Below, one piece after another: positions 7,111-16,332 of a stretch of 64,000 bases of DNA (positions within the stretch are counted from its first letter, which is position 1; each line of letters starts with the position of its first letter). A model generated the notes under the pieces. The model was not told the DNA's origin. It searched no databases and saw only the letters and a program-made list of their open reading frames with translations. The DNA is taken from NCBI RefSeq assembly GCF_902497875.1, contig NZ_CABVHY010000013.1, positions 62,001 through 126,000 of the forward strand. The letters are read 5' to 3'. The position numbers and the translations under genes were made by a program. The DNA is from Pseudomonas fluorescens (GTDB lineage: Bacteria; Pseudomonadota; Gammaproteobacteria; Pseudomonadales; Pseudomonadaceae).

Positions 7111-8079
7111 TTAACGGCGCACGATCGGTTCAATCACTTGCAGCGCCAGGTTGCCCTTGTGGGAACCCAGCTTGACCTTGAAGGCCGGCACGCCATTGGC
7201 GCGCATGATCAATTCATCCGGCAGTTCCACCGGGATCACATCACCGGGCTGCATGTGCAGGATGTCCCGCAGACGCAACTGACGACGCGCGACCGTGGCG
7301 CTGAGCGGCACATCGACGTCCAGCACATCCTGGCGCAAGGCGTTGACCCAACGTTCGTCCTGGTCATCGAGGTCCGACTGGAAGCCGGCATCGAGCATTT
7401 CCCGCACCGGCTCGATCATCGAGTACGGCATGGTCACGTGCAGATCGCCGCCACCGCCATCGAGTTCGATGTGGAAGGTCGAGACTACGACGGCTTCGCT
7501 CGGCCCGACGATGTTGGCCATGGCCGGGTTGACCTCCGAGTTGATGTACTCGAAATTCACTTCCATGATGGCCTGCCAGGCTTCCTTCAAATCGATGAAG
7601 GCCTGTTCCAGCACCATGCGCACCACGCGCAATTCGGTCGGGGTGAATTCACGACCTTCGATCTTCGCGTGACGACCGTCGCCGCCGAAGAAGTTGTCCA
7701 CCAGCTTGAACACCAGCTTGGCGTCGAGGATGAACAGTGCGGTGCCGCGCAACGGCTTGATCTTGACCAGGTTGAGGCTGGTCGGCACATACAGCGAGTG
7801 CACGTATTCGCCGAACTTCATCACCTGCACGCCACCGACGGCAACGTCCGCGGAACGGCGCAGCATGTTGAACATGCTGATGCGGGTGTAGCGGGCAAAA
7901 CGCTCGTTGATCATTTCCAGGGTCGGCATGCGTCCGCGGACGATGCGATCCTGGCTGGTCAGGTCATAACTTTTGACACTGCCAGGCTCGGCAGCGTTGT
8001 CGGTCTCTACCAGACCGTCGTCGACACCATGCAACAGCGCATCGATCTCATCCTGGGACAGCAGGTCCTGCACGGCCAT
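7111..8079 (-). CDS. fliM: Flagellar motor switch protein FliM
   Basis: 322 residues. The extreme N-terminus carries LLSQDEIDALLHGV, the conserved CheY-P binding segment. The CheC-like middle domain and a C-terminal SpoA domain (DVPLSATVARRQLRLRDILHMQPGDVIPVELP) follow. It sits in the C-ring between FliG and FliN and receives the chemotaxis signal. It starts 9 bases after fliL and belongs to the fliL operon behind the sigma-54 promoter at 8637. Complete, with normal family length. Confidence 0.97.
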   Translation of the reverse strand: MAVQDLLSQDEIDALLHGVDDGLVETDNAAEPGSVKSYDLTSQDRIVRGRMPTLEMINERFARYTRISMFNMLRRSADVAVGGVQVMKFGEYVHSLYVPTSLNLVKIKPLRGTALFILDAKLVFKLVDNFFGGDGRHAKIEGREFTPTELRVVRMVLEQAFIDLKEAWQAIMEVNFEYINSEVNPAMANIVGPSEAVVVSTFHIELDGGGGDLHVTMPYSMIEPVREMLDAGFQSDLDDQDERWVNALRQDVLDVDVPLSATVARRQLRLRDILHMQPGDVIPVELPDELIMRANGVPAFKVKLGSHKGNLALQVIEPIVRR

Positions 8080-8088
8080 GTCGTGTTC

Positions 8089-8586
8089 CTACTGCAGTAC
8101 GAAGTTAGTAAAGAGCAACTGCTCGACCACCACTTTGCCCACTTCTTTCTGCGCCACTTCCTGCACGCTGGCAGTCGCCTTCTGGCGCAGCATCTCTTGG
8201 CCAACCGGGGTCGCCAGAGCTTCGAAGCTTTGCCCGGAGAAGAGCATGACCAGGTTGTTGCGGATCACCGGCATGTGGATTTTCAGCGCATCCAGATCGG
8301 CCTGATTACGCGCCAGCAGGGTGATGCTCACCTGCATGTAGCGCTGACGACCGTTGTGGGTGAAGTTGGCGACGAAGGCCGGAGCCATCGATTCATAGAT
8401 CGCCGCGGGCTTGATGAGACTGACGACATCCTCGGCGGGCTTGGACGTGTTGCTGGCGCTGTGCATGAAATACCAGGTTGCCCCCACGGACAGACCGATA
8501 GCCAGCAGTAAAGCCAGAACAATCAGCAGGACAAGCTTGAGTTTGCCTTTCCCGGCGGGGTCTTTTACTGCTTCGCTCTTCGCCAT
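8089..8586 (-). CDS. fliL: Flagellar basal-body protein FliL
   Basis: 165 residues. A short Lys-rich cytoplasmic N-terminus, a single membrane anchor (LVLLIVLALLLAIGLSVGATWYFM, about 18-41) and a periplasmic domain related to stomatin-type folds. FliL associates with the stator around the basal body. It is the first gene of fliLMNOPQR-flhB, with a -24/-12 promoter 50-65 bases upstream. A REPIN separates it from fliK. Confidence 0.95.
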   Translation of the reverse strand: MAKSEAVKDPAGKGKLKLVLLIVLALLLAIGLSVGATWYFMHSASNTSKPAEDVVSLIKPAAIYESMAPAFVANFTHNGRQRYMQVSITLLARNQADLDALKIHMPVIRNNLVMLFSGQSFEALATPVGQEMLRQKATASVQEVAQKEVGKVVVEQLLFTNFVLQ

Positions 8587-8636
8587 GCCAATAATCCGTC
8601 ACTATTCGGGTTTTCACAGTCGCACGGCAAGGCAAG

Positions 8637-8652
8637 AGCAAGTGTTATGCCA
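8637..8652 (-). promoter_or_regulatory. Sigma-54 promoter of fliL operon
   Basis: The minus strand reads TGGCATAACACTTGCT, with GG and GC separated by exactly 10 bases, as required for the RpoN -24/-12 element. It is about 50 bases upstream of the fliL ATG. FleQ-dependent control is inferred from known Pseudomonas flagellar hierarchies. Confidence 0.8.
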
Positions 8653-8699
8653 GAGTTGTCTGTAGGAGAAAGGATCGGGTGTGGGTGCGTGGATAGAGC

Positions 8700-8803
8700 A
8701 AAAGATCGCAGCCTGCGGCAGCTCCTACATGATGGGACCGCGTGCACCCTGGATATCCAGGCACGCGCTAATCCGTAGGAGCTGCCGCAGGCTGCGATCT
8801 TTT
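8700..8803. repeat. REPIN, GATCGCAGCCTGCGGCAGCTCC-type
   Basis: AAAGATCGCAGCCTGCGGC (8701) and its reverse complement (ending 8803) are separated by about 45 bases. It lies between fliK and fliL, upstream of the fliL promoter. Confidence 0.8.
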
Positions 8804-8823
8804 CACAGGCGCCGCCGATTCAA

Positions 8824-10143
8824 TCAGGCGTAATAATCCACTGCACTGGAACCCAACACGGTGGTGCTGGCAGCAGCCACTTCGGCTACCGTCATCGGCA
8901 ATTCTTCATCCGCCGAATCCAGGCGACCACCGCTGGCACTGGTTCGCCCGCCCTGCCCCTGCTGGGCCTGTTCCTGACCCTGCCAGCCCCGGGACTGGTC
9001 GGAGACGTTGACGTCGACCTGGCCCATACCCTGTTGGCTGAACATGTCGCGCAAGCGGTGCATCTGCCCTTCGAGTGCTTCACGGACTACCGCGTGACCA
9101 CTCATGAAGGTCACCTGGGTCTGCTGATCGGCAGCCATGTTCACCCGAATATCCAGACGTCCCAGCTCGGCAGGCTGCAGCTGAATATCGGCGGACTTGA
9201 GGTTGGCGCTGGACAGGTACATGACCCGGTTGACCACCTCTTCGGTCCAGCCACTTTGATGCATGGCCAGCGGCTGATTCACCGGCAGCGCATTGGCGGT
9301 TTTTGGCGTGGCAGCCTGGGTCAATGCCGCCAGACGGTTGGCGAAGTCATCGACGCGGGTATCGCTGGAGGCATTTTTCAGGTCTTTGAGGCCATCATCG
9401 ATCAAGCCACTAAAGGCCTTGTCGCCGCCCGACTCGGTACCGTCCGCATCCGCTTGATCGAGCATGCCCGCCATCGCATTGGCGAAGTTCTGCGCTGGGG
9501 TCAGTTCGACCGCGGGTGCAGCCGCCTTGCCTTGAGCCTGACTGGAAGCCGAGACATGCCCGCTCTGCTCGAGGGCCAGACGTACCGCCGGCAACGCATC
9601 GAGCGGATCGGCTTCAGGGTCGAAATCGGCATCGACCGGCACCGCCAAGGCAGCCAGCGGCGCCTCGACCGCAGCAACAGCTGCCGGCGTGGGCGGCACC
9701 GCAGTGGGCACCACCGCCTGCATCAATGCCGGGGCCAGGGCCGGGTCCAGAGCCGGGTCCAGAGCCGGGTCCAGGGCCGGATCCAGGGCCGGGTCGACGG
9801 CAACCGTGTCGGCCAGTGGGGCCTCGGCCGCCGCCCCGGCATCACTGGCGAGCTTATCGTCCGCCTCGACCGCTTGATCGCCAGGCAAGGCATTGCCGCT
9901 ATCGGCAACTGCCGGCTGCGGGGCGGCAGCCTTATCAGTGGCCGCGCCCTGCGGGTCGCGCGCCGGCTTGGCTGATTCCTCCCCCACCGCGGCAGGCTTG
10001 TTCATCGCCTGTTTGGCAAGGACCTGGGAAAACTTGGAAGGCTCATCCCCAGGCCCGGCAGCGGCTGCCTGGTTATTGGCAGTCGCGGCCTGGGGCTTGG
10101 CCGTGGGCGCGGCCTGAAGAAGCATGTTCGGGGCGAGGGGCAT
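8824..10143 (-). CDS. fliK: Flagellar hook-length control protein FliK
   Basis: About 439 residues from the ATG at 10143 (GGAG 8 bases upstream; a start at 10176 would lie inside the leader). The N-terminal two thirds are Ala/Pro/Asp-rich and disordered. They include five DPAL tetrapeptides in a row plus one variant, encoded by 12-base tandem repeats (about 9729-9800). The C-terminal Flg_hook domain has the conserved PAELGRLDIRVNM and VREALEGQMHRLRDMF blocks. FliK is the secreted ruler that tells FlhB to switch substrates. It has its own sigma-54 promoter just upstream. Confidence 0.94.
   Translation of the reverse strand: MPLAPNMLLQAAPTAKPQAATANNQAAAAGPGDEPSKFSQVLAKQAMNKPAAVGEESAKPARDPQGAATDKAAAPQPAVADSGNALPGDQAVEADDKLASDAGAAAEAPLADTVAVDPALDPALDPALDPALDPALAPALMQAVVPTAVPPTPAAVAAVEAPLAALAVPVDADFDPEADPLDALPAVRLALEQSGHVSASSQAQGKAAAPAVELTPAQNFANAMAGMLDQADADGTESGGDKAFSGLIDDGLKDLKNASSDTRVDDFANRLAALTQAATPKTANALPVNQPLAMHQSGWTEEVVNRVMYLSSANLKSADIQLQPAELGRLDIRVNMAADQQTQVTFMSGHAVVREALEGQMHRLRDMFSQQGMGQVDVNVSDQSRGWQGQEQAQQGQGGRTSASGGRLDSADEELPMTVAEVAAASTTVLGSSAVDYYA
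9727..9800. repeat. 12-bp tandem repeats within fliK
   Basis: About five in-frame copies of a 12-base unit (GGGTCCAGAGCC type on the plus strand) encode repeated Asp-Pro-Ala-Leu. Because the unit is a multiple of three, copy-number change would lengthen or shorten the ruler without a frameshift. Confidence 0.85.
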
Positions 10144-10202
10144 AAAACGGTCTCCAGTGCACTGGGGCGTTGGCACAGTTGCAGGCTAACTAGCGAAGAT
10201 AT

Positions 10203-10218
10203 AGCAAGGGTCGAGCCA
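10203..10218 (-). promoter_or_regulatory. Sigma-54 promoter of fliK
   Basis: The minus strand reads TGGCTCGACCCTTGCT, a near-consensus -24/-12 element with correct 10-base GG-GC spacing. It is about 60 bases upstream of the fliK start. FleR control would match other pseudomonads (inferred). Confidence 0.85.
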
Positions 10219-10258
10219 GATTCGCTCAGCTGGACTGAAAACCGCCCGGCGGCAACTT

Positions 10259-10603
10259 TCAACAATGGAAGCGCTGGCGCTCCTCTTTGAACAGCGGCCG
10301 AACGATAGCGAATTCGCCGTCAATCTCGGCGACCAGTTTTTTGATACCGTCCAGCGACGGCTCGTTGGCTCGCAGCTCAAGTTGATGGCACAACTCGGCG
10401 AGACGGATAGCGCCCATATTGCTGCTACTGCCTTTGAAACTATGGGCCGTGATGATGAGCTGATAGGCATCGCTGGCTTTATGCAGCAGCCGCAGGCGCT
10501 CTTCGGAATCCGCAAGAAAGGTATCCAGCAGCAGCGGATAATCGTCCTCCATGACTTCGCGCAATGCGCTCAGCACTTCGTGGTCCAAATGAATCTCAGC
10601 CAC
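10259..10603 (-). CDS. hptB: Histidine phosphotransfer protein HptB
   Basis: 114 residues forming a single HPt four-helix domain with the phosphorylated histidine in AHSFKGSSSNMGA (about residue 53). The start is GTG with GGGAG 7 bases before it. It lies directly after a response regulator/PP2C gene and a STAS gene, the same trio as hptB-hsbR-hsbA of P. aeruginosa. There hybrid sensors phosphorylate HptB, which signals to HsbR and affects the flagellum/biofilm choice. Placement between fliJ and fliK fits that role. Confidence 0.88.
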   Translation of the reverse strand: MAEIHLDHEVLSALREVMEDDYPLLLDTFLADSEERLRLLHKASDAYQLIITAHSFKGSSSNMGAIRLAELCHQLELRANEPSLDGIKKLVAEIDGEFAIVRPLFKEERQRFHC

Positions 10604-10633
10604 TTGTTCACTCCCTGATCAAGAATTCGCAGA

Positions 10634-12340
10634 TTATGCCAGAGCCTCCCAGGAAAACTCCACGCAGGCACTTCGACCATCGTCGGACCAGCTCGCGCTA
10701 TGGCTCAGTTGGCGAATCAAACCAAGGCCACGCCCTGACAAACGATCGACATCCACAGGCCTGGCCATCACTCGCTGCACATCAAAGCCTTCGCCACTGT
10801 CCTCGACCCGAACCACCAGGCATCCACCCTCACCCCGTGGCGCGATCTGCAAATGCACGCGCACATAGCCCTCTTGCAGTTGGTCCAGACGCGCGTTGCG
10901 CTGCTGGTAGTAGTGCGCAAAACCGCGGGCATCACGTTTGATGCTCGAGTCCAACCCCAGCACGCCATGCTCCAGGGCATTGGAATAGAGCTCGGCCATT
11001 ACCGTGTAGAGCGCGCCGCTTTGCGCCCTCAGGCCATGCACCTCAAGCAACAACTGCAACAGATAAGGCAGTGGATTGAACCGCTTGAGCGTGGCTGCGC
11101 GGAACTCGAAACTCACCGACCAATCCAGCGGGCACGACTGGCCACTGTCGGAATAGAGCATCACCGGCCGGGTCAGCTGTGCGGCCTCCAACAGGCTCAC
11201 CTCGACCATGCTCACATCGTCACGCGCCTCACCACGAAAATCCCTCAGCGCCTGTTCGATCTCCTCGAACAATCGATCCGGCTGCCGATTGGCGGCAAAC
11301 ACCTGCTGCAAGCGCTCGACGCCAAACAACTGTTCGCTTGCATCACAGGTATCGATCACTCCGTCAGACATCAGGAAGACCCGGTCTTCAGGTGCCATCG
11401 GGAAGACTTCGGTCCGGTCATTGAAGGCTTCTGCACCCAGGATGCCCAGGGGTAAATGCCGCGACACCAGCGGCGTGCGTTCGCCCGTCGCGAGGCAATG
11501 CAGGTAACCGTCCGGCATCCCGCCATTCCAGACCTCCACCGCACGGCGCTGAAAACTCAGGGACAGCAGGGTCGCGCAGCAAAACATATCCACCGGAAGA
11601 ATGCGCTTGAGCTTGGCATTCATCTCGCGCAGGGTTTCCGACAAGCCGTAGCCCTTGGCGGTCATGCCATAAAAGACTTCCGCCAGCGGCATGGCACCGA
11701 CCGCGGCCGGCAAGCCATGGCCGGTGAAGTCGCCCAGCAGCACGTGCATATCGCCTGCGGGAGTGAACGCCGCCAGCAGCAAATCGCCGTTGAACAGGGC
11801 ATAGGGCGATTGCAGGTAGCGAATGTTCGGCGCATTCAGGCAGCCGGAATGCGCCACTTTATCGAATACCGCTTTGGCCACCCGCTGCTCGTTGAGCAAG
11901 TAATCATGGTGCCGGGCAATCAGGTCGCGCTGTTCGAGTACCGTCGCCTGTAACCGGCGCAAACGGTCCATGGCCTTGATCTTGGCCGCCAGAATCACCT
12001 GGTTGTAGGGTTTTGCCAGAAAATCGTCGCCGCCGGCTTCCAGGCAACGTGCCAGGGCTTCGCTTTCGGTCAGGGAGGTCAGGAAGATGATCGGTACCAG
12101 GGTTTCGCCCGCCAATTGCTTGATCTGGCGTGCCGCCTCGAAACCGTCCATCACCGGCATCATGGCGTCCATCAACACCAGTTGCGGGCGCTGCTGCTCG
12201 AACAGTGCCAGTGCTTCGGCGCCGTTACTGGCGGTCAGCACGGCATGCCCCTGGCGCCGGACGATGGTCGACAGCAGCATACGATCGGCCGCACTGTCTT
12301 CGGCGATCAATACCGTCAGCGGTTCGAACCCCGGTTGCAT
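10634..12340 (-). CDS. hsbR: HsbR-type response regulator with PP2C phosphatase and kinase-like domains
   Basis: About 568 residues from the ATG at 12340. An in-frame TTG at 12349 overlapping the hsbA stop is an alternative start. Domain order: receiver (LVLMDAMMPVMDGFEAA, acceptor Asp), coiled linker, SpoIIE/PP2C serine phosphatase (LGDFTGHGLPAAVGAMPL, metal-binding DG near VFLMSDGVIDT), and a C-terminal HATPase/anti-sigma kinase-like domain (AELYSNALEHGVLG). In P. aeruginosa HsbR switches between phosphatase and kinase action on HsbA under HptB control. All three domains look intact here. Confidence 0.9.
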   Translation of the reverse strand: MQPGFEPLTVLIAEDSAADRMLLSTIVRRQGHAVLTASNGAEALALFEQQRPQLVLMDAMMPVMDGFEAARQIKQLAGETLVPIIFLTSLTESEALARCLEAGGDDFLAKPYNQVILAAKIKAMDRLRRLQATVLEQRDLIARHHDYLLNEQRVAKAVFDKVAHSGCLNAPNIRYLQSPYALFNGDLLLAAFTPAGDMHVLLGDFTGHGLPAAVGAMPLAEVFYGMTAKGYGLSETLREMNAKLKRILPVDMFCCATLLSLSFQRRAVEVWNGGMPDGYLHCLATGERTPLVSRHLPLGILGAEAFNDRTEVFPMAPEDRVFLMSDGVIDTCDASEQLFGVERLQQVFAANRQPDRLFEEIEQALRDFRGEARDDVSMVEVSLLEAAQLTRPVMLYSDSGQSCPLDWSVSFEFRAATLKRFNPLPYLLQLLLEVHGLRAQSGALYTVMAELYSNALEHGVLGLDSSIKRDARGFAHYYQQRNARLDQLQEGYVRVHLQIAPRGEGGCLVVRVEDSGEGFDVQRVMARPVDVDRLSGRGLGLIRQLSHSASWSDDGRSACVEFSWEALA

Positions 12341-12345
12341 GGCGA

Positions 12346-12651
12346 TCAACTGATGTCGAAGAGTTTGTCGAAATTGGAGATGGCGAGGATCTTGCGCACG
12401 TCCGAGCTGCCGTTGATCACTCGCACGTCGGAGTTTTCTCCGCCGGCATGATCACGCAGCAATAACAGCATGCCCAGCGCCGAGCTGTCGAGGTAGGTCG
12501 CTTCCTTCAAGTCCACTACAACCGCACTGGGAGTTTGGTGCAGATGCTCGTAGCAGTCGCGAAACGCTTGATGCTTGCCAAAATCAAAGCGACCCTTGAT
12601 CGAGATCGTGAGTTTTTGCCCGTCCGGTGACACTTCTGATTCAACCGACAT
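12346..12651 (-). CDS. hsbA: Anti-sigma factor antagonist HsbA (STAS domain)
   Basis: 101 residues, one STAS domain. The phosphorylatable serine lies in the usual motif ATYLDSSALGMLLLL (about residue 57). In the P. aeruginosa system unphosphorylated HsbA binds the anti-sigma factor FlgM, freeing FliA, while the phosphorylated form favours c-di-GMP signalling. Here it is first of the hsbA-hsbR-hptB trio, 86 bases after fliJ and on the same strand, so it may be cotranscribed with fliE-J or have its own promoter. Confidence 0.9.
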   Translation of the reverse strand: MSVESEVSPDGQKLTISIKGRFDFGKHQAFRDCYEHLHQTPSAVVVDLKEATYLDSSALGMLLLLRDHAGGENSDVRVINGSSDVRKILAISNFDKLFDIS

Positions 12652-12737
12652 GATAATGCTTCCTTGTCATTGGCAACCTGTACAAGGTTTAGCACCCTAC
12701 AGGCCCTTGGGCAACCGGCAATGCCGGAAATACCGGA

Positions 12738-13187
12738 TCAATACGGGTCCTTGCGTGGCAAGCGTTGCGCCAGTTCATCCATCAACTTTTGCTCGCGCTT
12801 ATCTTCCAGCTGTCGCGCCTCATCGATGTAACGCTGCACCAGTTTGCGCAAGCCCTCGACCCGCGCATAGGCCTGCTGCCAGGTATCCCGGGCCTTGTTC
12901 AAATTGTTCTGATGCCAGGCCAGGCTTTGCCGCTGCTGGCCGACAGCGGTCTCCAGCTGGTTGAGGAAGTGCTGGTAATTCATCAGCCATTGCCCGGACA
13001 CCCCCTGGCTGCCGCGCTCGATCCATTGCTGCTGGTATTCGCCGCGAAAGCGCTCCAGGTCTCCCAGCTTGCTTTCGGCCAGGCGGACCTGGCCCTGAAA
13101 GTGTCCCAGACGCTGGGCAGCGTTGCGCTCGGCGCGTTCGGCCATGTCGACCACCGGCGCCAGGCGCGCCGCACGGCTCTGGGCCAT
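12738..13187 (-). CDS. fliJ: Flagellar export chaperone FliJ
   Basis: 149 residues, almost wholly coiled-coil helix (QRLGHFQGQVRLAESKLGDLERF...). This is the normal FliJ hairpin. It sits in the centre of the FliI hexamer and links the ATPase to FlhA. It follows fliI by 6 bases. Assignment rests on length, coiled-coil character and position as last gene of fliEFGHIJ, since FliJ sequences are poorly conserved. Confidence 0.92.
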   Translation of the reverse strand: MAQSRAARLAPVVDMAERAERNAAQRLGHFQGQVRLAESKLGDLERFRGEYQQQWIERGSQGVSGQWLMNYQHFLNQLETAVGQQRQSLAWHQNNLNKARDTWQQAYARVEGLRKLVQRYIDEARQLEDKREQKLMDELAQRLPRKDPY

Positions 13188-13193
13188 GGCGCG

Positions 13194-14552
13194 TTAACCG
13201 CCGGCCGCGGGGGCGAACACCGAGGCGAGATGGGCTTCGCTCTCGCCCTTGCTGATGTTGTCGTTCAAGCCCTGGCGCAGGTAGGTGACCATGGCGGGCT
13301 GCAAGGCAATGGCCATATCGGTTTCCCGATCGCCGCCCGGCACATAGGCGCCGACGCTGATCAGGTCGCGACTTTGCTGGTAGCGCGACCAGAGCTGTTT
13401 GAAATGTTGCGCGCGGGACATGTGTTCGGCGCTGACCACCGACGGCATGACCCGGCTGATGGAAGCCTCGATATCGATGGCCGGATAGTGCCCCTCCTCC
13501 GCCAGCCGCCGCGACAGCACGATGTGACCGTCAAGCACACCCCGTGCGGAGTCGGCGATCGGGTCCTGCTGATCGTCGCCTTCCGAAAGCACGGTATAGA
13601 ACGCAGTGATCGAGCCACCGCCCGCCTCGGCGTTACCGGCGCGCTCCACCAGTTTCGGCAGTTTGGCGAACACTGAAGGCGGATAACCCTTGGTCGCCGG
13701 CGGCTCGCCGATGGCCAGGGCAATTTCCCGCTGAGCCTGGGCGAAGCGGGTCAGGGAGTCCATCAGCAGCAGGACATTCTTGCCCTTGTCGCGAAAATAT
13801 TCGGCAATCCGTGTGCAATACATCGCGGCGCGCAAGCGCATCAGCGGCGCATCGTCCGCTGGCGATGCGACCACCACCGAGCGCTTGAGGCCCTCTTCAC
13901 CGAGGCTGTGTTCGATGAACTCTTTAACTTCACGACCACGCTCGCCGATCAGCCCGACGACAATGATGTCGGCCTCGGTAAAGCGGGTCATCATGCCCAG
14001 CAGCACACTCTTGCCGACACCGGTACCGGCGAACAGGCCCAGGCGCTGACCACGACCGACCGTCAATAACCCGTTGATGCAGCGAATACCCACGTCAAGC
14101 GGCTGACTGATCGGGTTGCGCTTGAGCGGGTTGATGGTCGGGCCATCCATTGGCACCCAGTCTTCGGCCTTCATTCCGCCTTTGCCGTCGAGCGCCCGTC
14201 CGGCGCCATCGAGCACCCGGCCGAGCATGCTCATGCCCATTGGCAAACGACCGGTATCGGCCAGCGGAACCACCCGTGCACCGGGCGCAATGCCGGCGAC
14301 GCTGCCGACCGGCATCAAAAAGATTTTGTTGCCGGAGAAGCCCATGACTTCGGCCTCGACCTGCACCGGGTGATAACTGTCATCGTTGATCACCACGCAG
14401 CGGCTGCCCATAGCGGCGCGCAGGCCTTCGGCTTCAAGGGTCAGGCCGACCATGCGCAACAGACGCCCTTCTAGTATCGGCTGGCCAAGCAACTCGGTGG
14501 CTTCAGCGTAGCTGCCCAGGCGCTTGGCGAAGCTGGTCCGTTCAAGGCGCAT
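13194..14552 (-). CDS. fliI: Flagellum-specific ATPase FliI
   Basis: 452 residues. An N-terminal beta-barrel domain is followed by an F1-beta-like ATPase core with Walker [16 protein letters not shown], Walker [19 protein letters not shown] and the family block [14 protein letters not shown]. It energises unfolding and delivery of export substrates together with FliH and FliJ. It overlaps the fliH 3' end by 11 bases. Normal length and motifs. Confidence 0.97.
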   Translation of the reverse strand: MRLERTSFAKRLGSYAEATELLGQPILEGRLLRMVGLTLEAEGLRAAMGSRCVVINDDSYHPVQVEAEVMGFSGNKIFLMPVGSVAGIAPGARVVPLADTGRLPMGMSMLGRVLDGAGRALDGKGGMKAEDWVPMDGPTINPLKRNPISQPLDVGIRCINGLLTVGRGQRLGLFAGTGVGKSVLLGMMTRFTEADIIVVGLIGERGREVKEFIEHSLGEEGLKRSVVVASPADDAPLMRLRAAMYCTRIAEYFRDKGKNVLLLMDSLTRFAQAQREIALAIGEPPATKGYPPSVFAKLPKLVERAGNAEAGGGSITAFYTVLSEGDDQQDPIADSARGVLDGHIVLSRRLAEEGHYPAIDIEASISRVMPSVVSAEHMSRAQHFKQLWSRYQQSRDLISVGAYVPGGDRETDMAIALQPAMVTYLRQGLNDNISKGESEAHLASVFAPAAGG

Positions 14553-15309
14553 CGGGTTTGTCCAGGTCGACGCTCAGGTCAGGCGCGGCCGGATGCAAAG
14601 CCTGCTCGTGCAACTGATCGAAGAGTTTGGCCATGACTTGGCTGATCCGCGTTTCGATCGTGGCATCGATACGGCTGTGGGGAGTTTCAACCCGCAGGCC
14701 ACCGGGCTGCAAGGTGGCGTCCTCGACGATTCGCCATGTTTCATCATGGCGTTCGCGCAGGGCTTTGACCTGATCGAAGTCCTGGGGATTGATAAACAGT
14801 CGGACATTCTCCGCGTCCAGCGGCAGCAGCTTCAACGCTTCGCGCATCACCCGCTCGAGCTGCGTCGAATCGATGGCCAGTTCGCGCTGAATGACCTGCC
14901 GGGTGATGTGCTCGACCAATCCGACCATGGCCTTCTCGATCTGCGAGTCCTGATCGGCAATCGGCTCGAACAGGTTGCCCATCAGCCGTTCAAGACTGGC
15001 CAGCCGGGCACTCAAGGCCACTTCGGCTTCCTGGCGCACTTTGAGTTGAGTGCTGTGAAAGCCCTCTTTCTCACCGGTCGCGAAGCCCTCGTTATAAGCC
15101 TCCTGGCGAATGCTTTCGAGTTCTTCAAGGGTCAGTGGCTGGACTTCTTCCAGCGGCACTTCCTCCATCTCGACCGGCTGCTCTTCGATGATCGGCTCGG
15201 GTTCCGGCTCCGGCTGATACGGGTCGAAACTGGGCAACGACCAGACGTCGAAACCACCGACGTCGCGGGCGCGAATCAGGTCGCTGGGAGACTCATCATT
15301 CTTGGACAT
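14542..15309 (-). CDS. fliH: Flagellar assembly protein FliH
   Basis: 255 residues. The N-terminus is acidic and Pro/Glu-rich ([22 protein letters not shown]). A helical GxxxG-containing segment ([18 protein letters not shown]) and a V-ATPase-E-like C-terminal domain follow. FliH holds FliI and docks it to FliN. The start lies 3 bases after the fliG stop, and the end overlaps fliI. Length is within the Pseudomonas range. Confidence 0.95.
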   Translation of the reverse strand: MSKNDESPSDLIRARDVGGFDVWSLPSFDPYQPEPEPEPIIEEQPVEMEEVPLEEVQPLTLEELESIRQEAYNEGFATGEKEGFHSTQLKVRQEAEVALSARLASLERLMGNLFEPIADQDSQIEKAMVGLVEHITRQVIQRELAIDSTQLERVMREALKLLPLDAENVRLFINPQDFDQVKALRERHDETWRIVEDATLQPGGLRVETPHSRIDATIETRISQVMAKLFDQLHEQALHPAAPDLSVDLDKPDAP

Positions 15310-15312
15310 CGC

Positions 15313-16332
15313 TTAAATCATTTCCTCGCCGCCTTTTCCGCCGAGAACGATTTCTCCGGCTTCGGCCATACGGCGGGCAATGGTGAGGATTTCCTTTTGC
15401 GCGGTTTCCACATCGCTGACGCGCACCGGGCCCTTGGCCTCGAGGTCGTCGCGCAACAGTTCGGAGGCACGCTTGGACATGTTCTTGAAGATCTTCTCCT
15501 TGACGCCTTCGTCCGAGCCTTTGAGGGCCAGCACCAGTACGTCCGAAGAGACTTCGCGCAGCAGCGCCTGGATACCGCGGTCGTCGACATCGGCAAGGTT
15601 GTTGAAGACGAACATGAGGTCTTCGATCTGACCGGAGAGGTCTTCGTCGACATCGCGAATGGCGTCCATCAACTGACCTTCGATCGAGCTGTCGAGGAAG
15701 TTCATGATGTCGGCAGCACGCTTGATACCGCCCAGGGTGGTGCGCGAAGCGTTGGAATTGCCGGAGAACTGCTTCTCGAGAATCTGGTTGAGTTCTTTCA
15801 GGGCCGCAGGCTGCACAGTGTTGAGCGAGGAAACCCGCAACACGATGTCGAGCCGCACCTTGTGGTCGAAATGCCCGAGCACTTCGCCGGCCTGATCCGG
15901 GTCCAGGTAAGCGACAACTATCGCCTGGATTTGCGGGTGCTCGAAACGGATCACGTCCGCCACCGCCCGTGGCTCCATCCATTTCAGGCTGTCCAGGCCG
16001 CTGGTGTTGCCCCCCAGCAGGATCCGGTCGATCAGGCCGTTGGCCTTGTCTTCGCCCAGGGCCTGGGTCAGCATCTTGCGCACATAGTCATCGGAACCGA
16101 CGCCGAGGCTGGTCTGGTCGCCGACGATCTCGACGAACTCGCTCATCACCTGCTCGACTTGCTCGCGGTGCACATTGCGCATCTGCGCCATGGCCACGCC
16201 GACCCGCTGGACCTCTTTGGGCCCCATGTGCCGCAACACCTGCGCGGCGTCGGTCGACCCCAGGGACAGCAGCAGAATCGCGGCCTTGTCGACCCGGGAA
16301 AGTTTGGCGTTAACGGCTCGGTTATCACTCAT
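15313..16332 (-). CDS. fliG: Flagellar motor switch protein FliG
   Basis: 339 residues with the three armadillo-like FliG domains. The middle-domain block FEHPQIQAIVVAYLDPDQA (EHPQ motif) and the C-terminal charged helix that contacts the stator (DDRGIQALLREVSSDVLVLALKG.DE) are both present. FliG joins the MS ring to the C-ring and transmits torque. Its start overlaps the fliF stop by 8 bases. Confidence 0.97.
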   Translation of the reverse strand: MSDNRAVNAKLSRVDKAAILLLSLGSTDAAQVLRHMGPKEVQRVGVAMAQMRNVHREQVEQVMSEFVEIVGDQTSLGVGSDDYVRKMLTQALGEDKANGLIDRILLGGNTSGLDSLKWMEPRAVADVIRFEHPQIQAIVVAYLDPDQAGEVLGHFDHKVRLDIVLRVSSLNTVQPAALKELNQILEKQFSGNSNASRTTLGGIKRAADIMNFLDSSIEGQLMDAIRDVDEDLSGQIEDLMFVFNNLADVDDRGIQALLREVSSDVLVLALKGSDEGVKEKIFKNMSKRASELLRDDLEAKGPVRVSDVETAQKEILTIARRMAEAGEIVLGGKGGEEMI

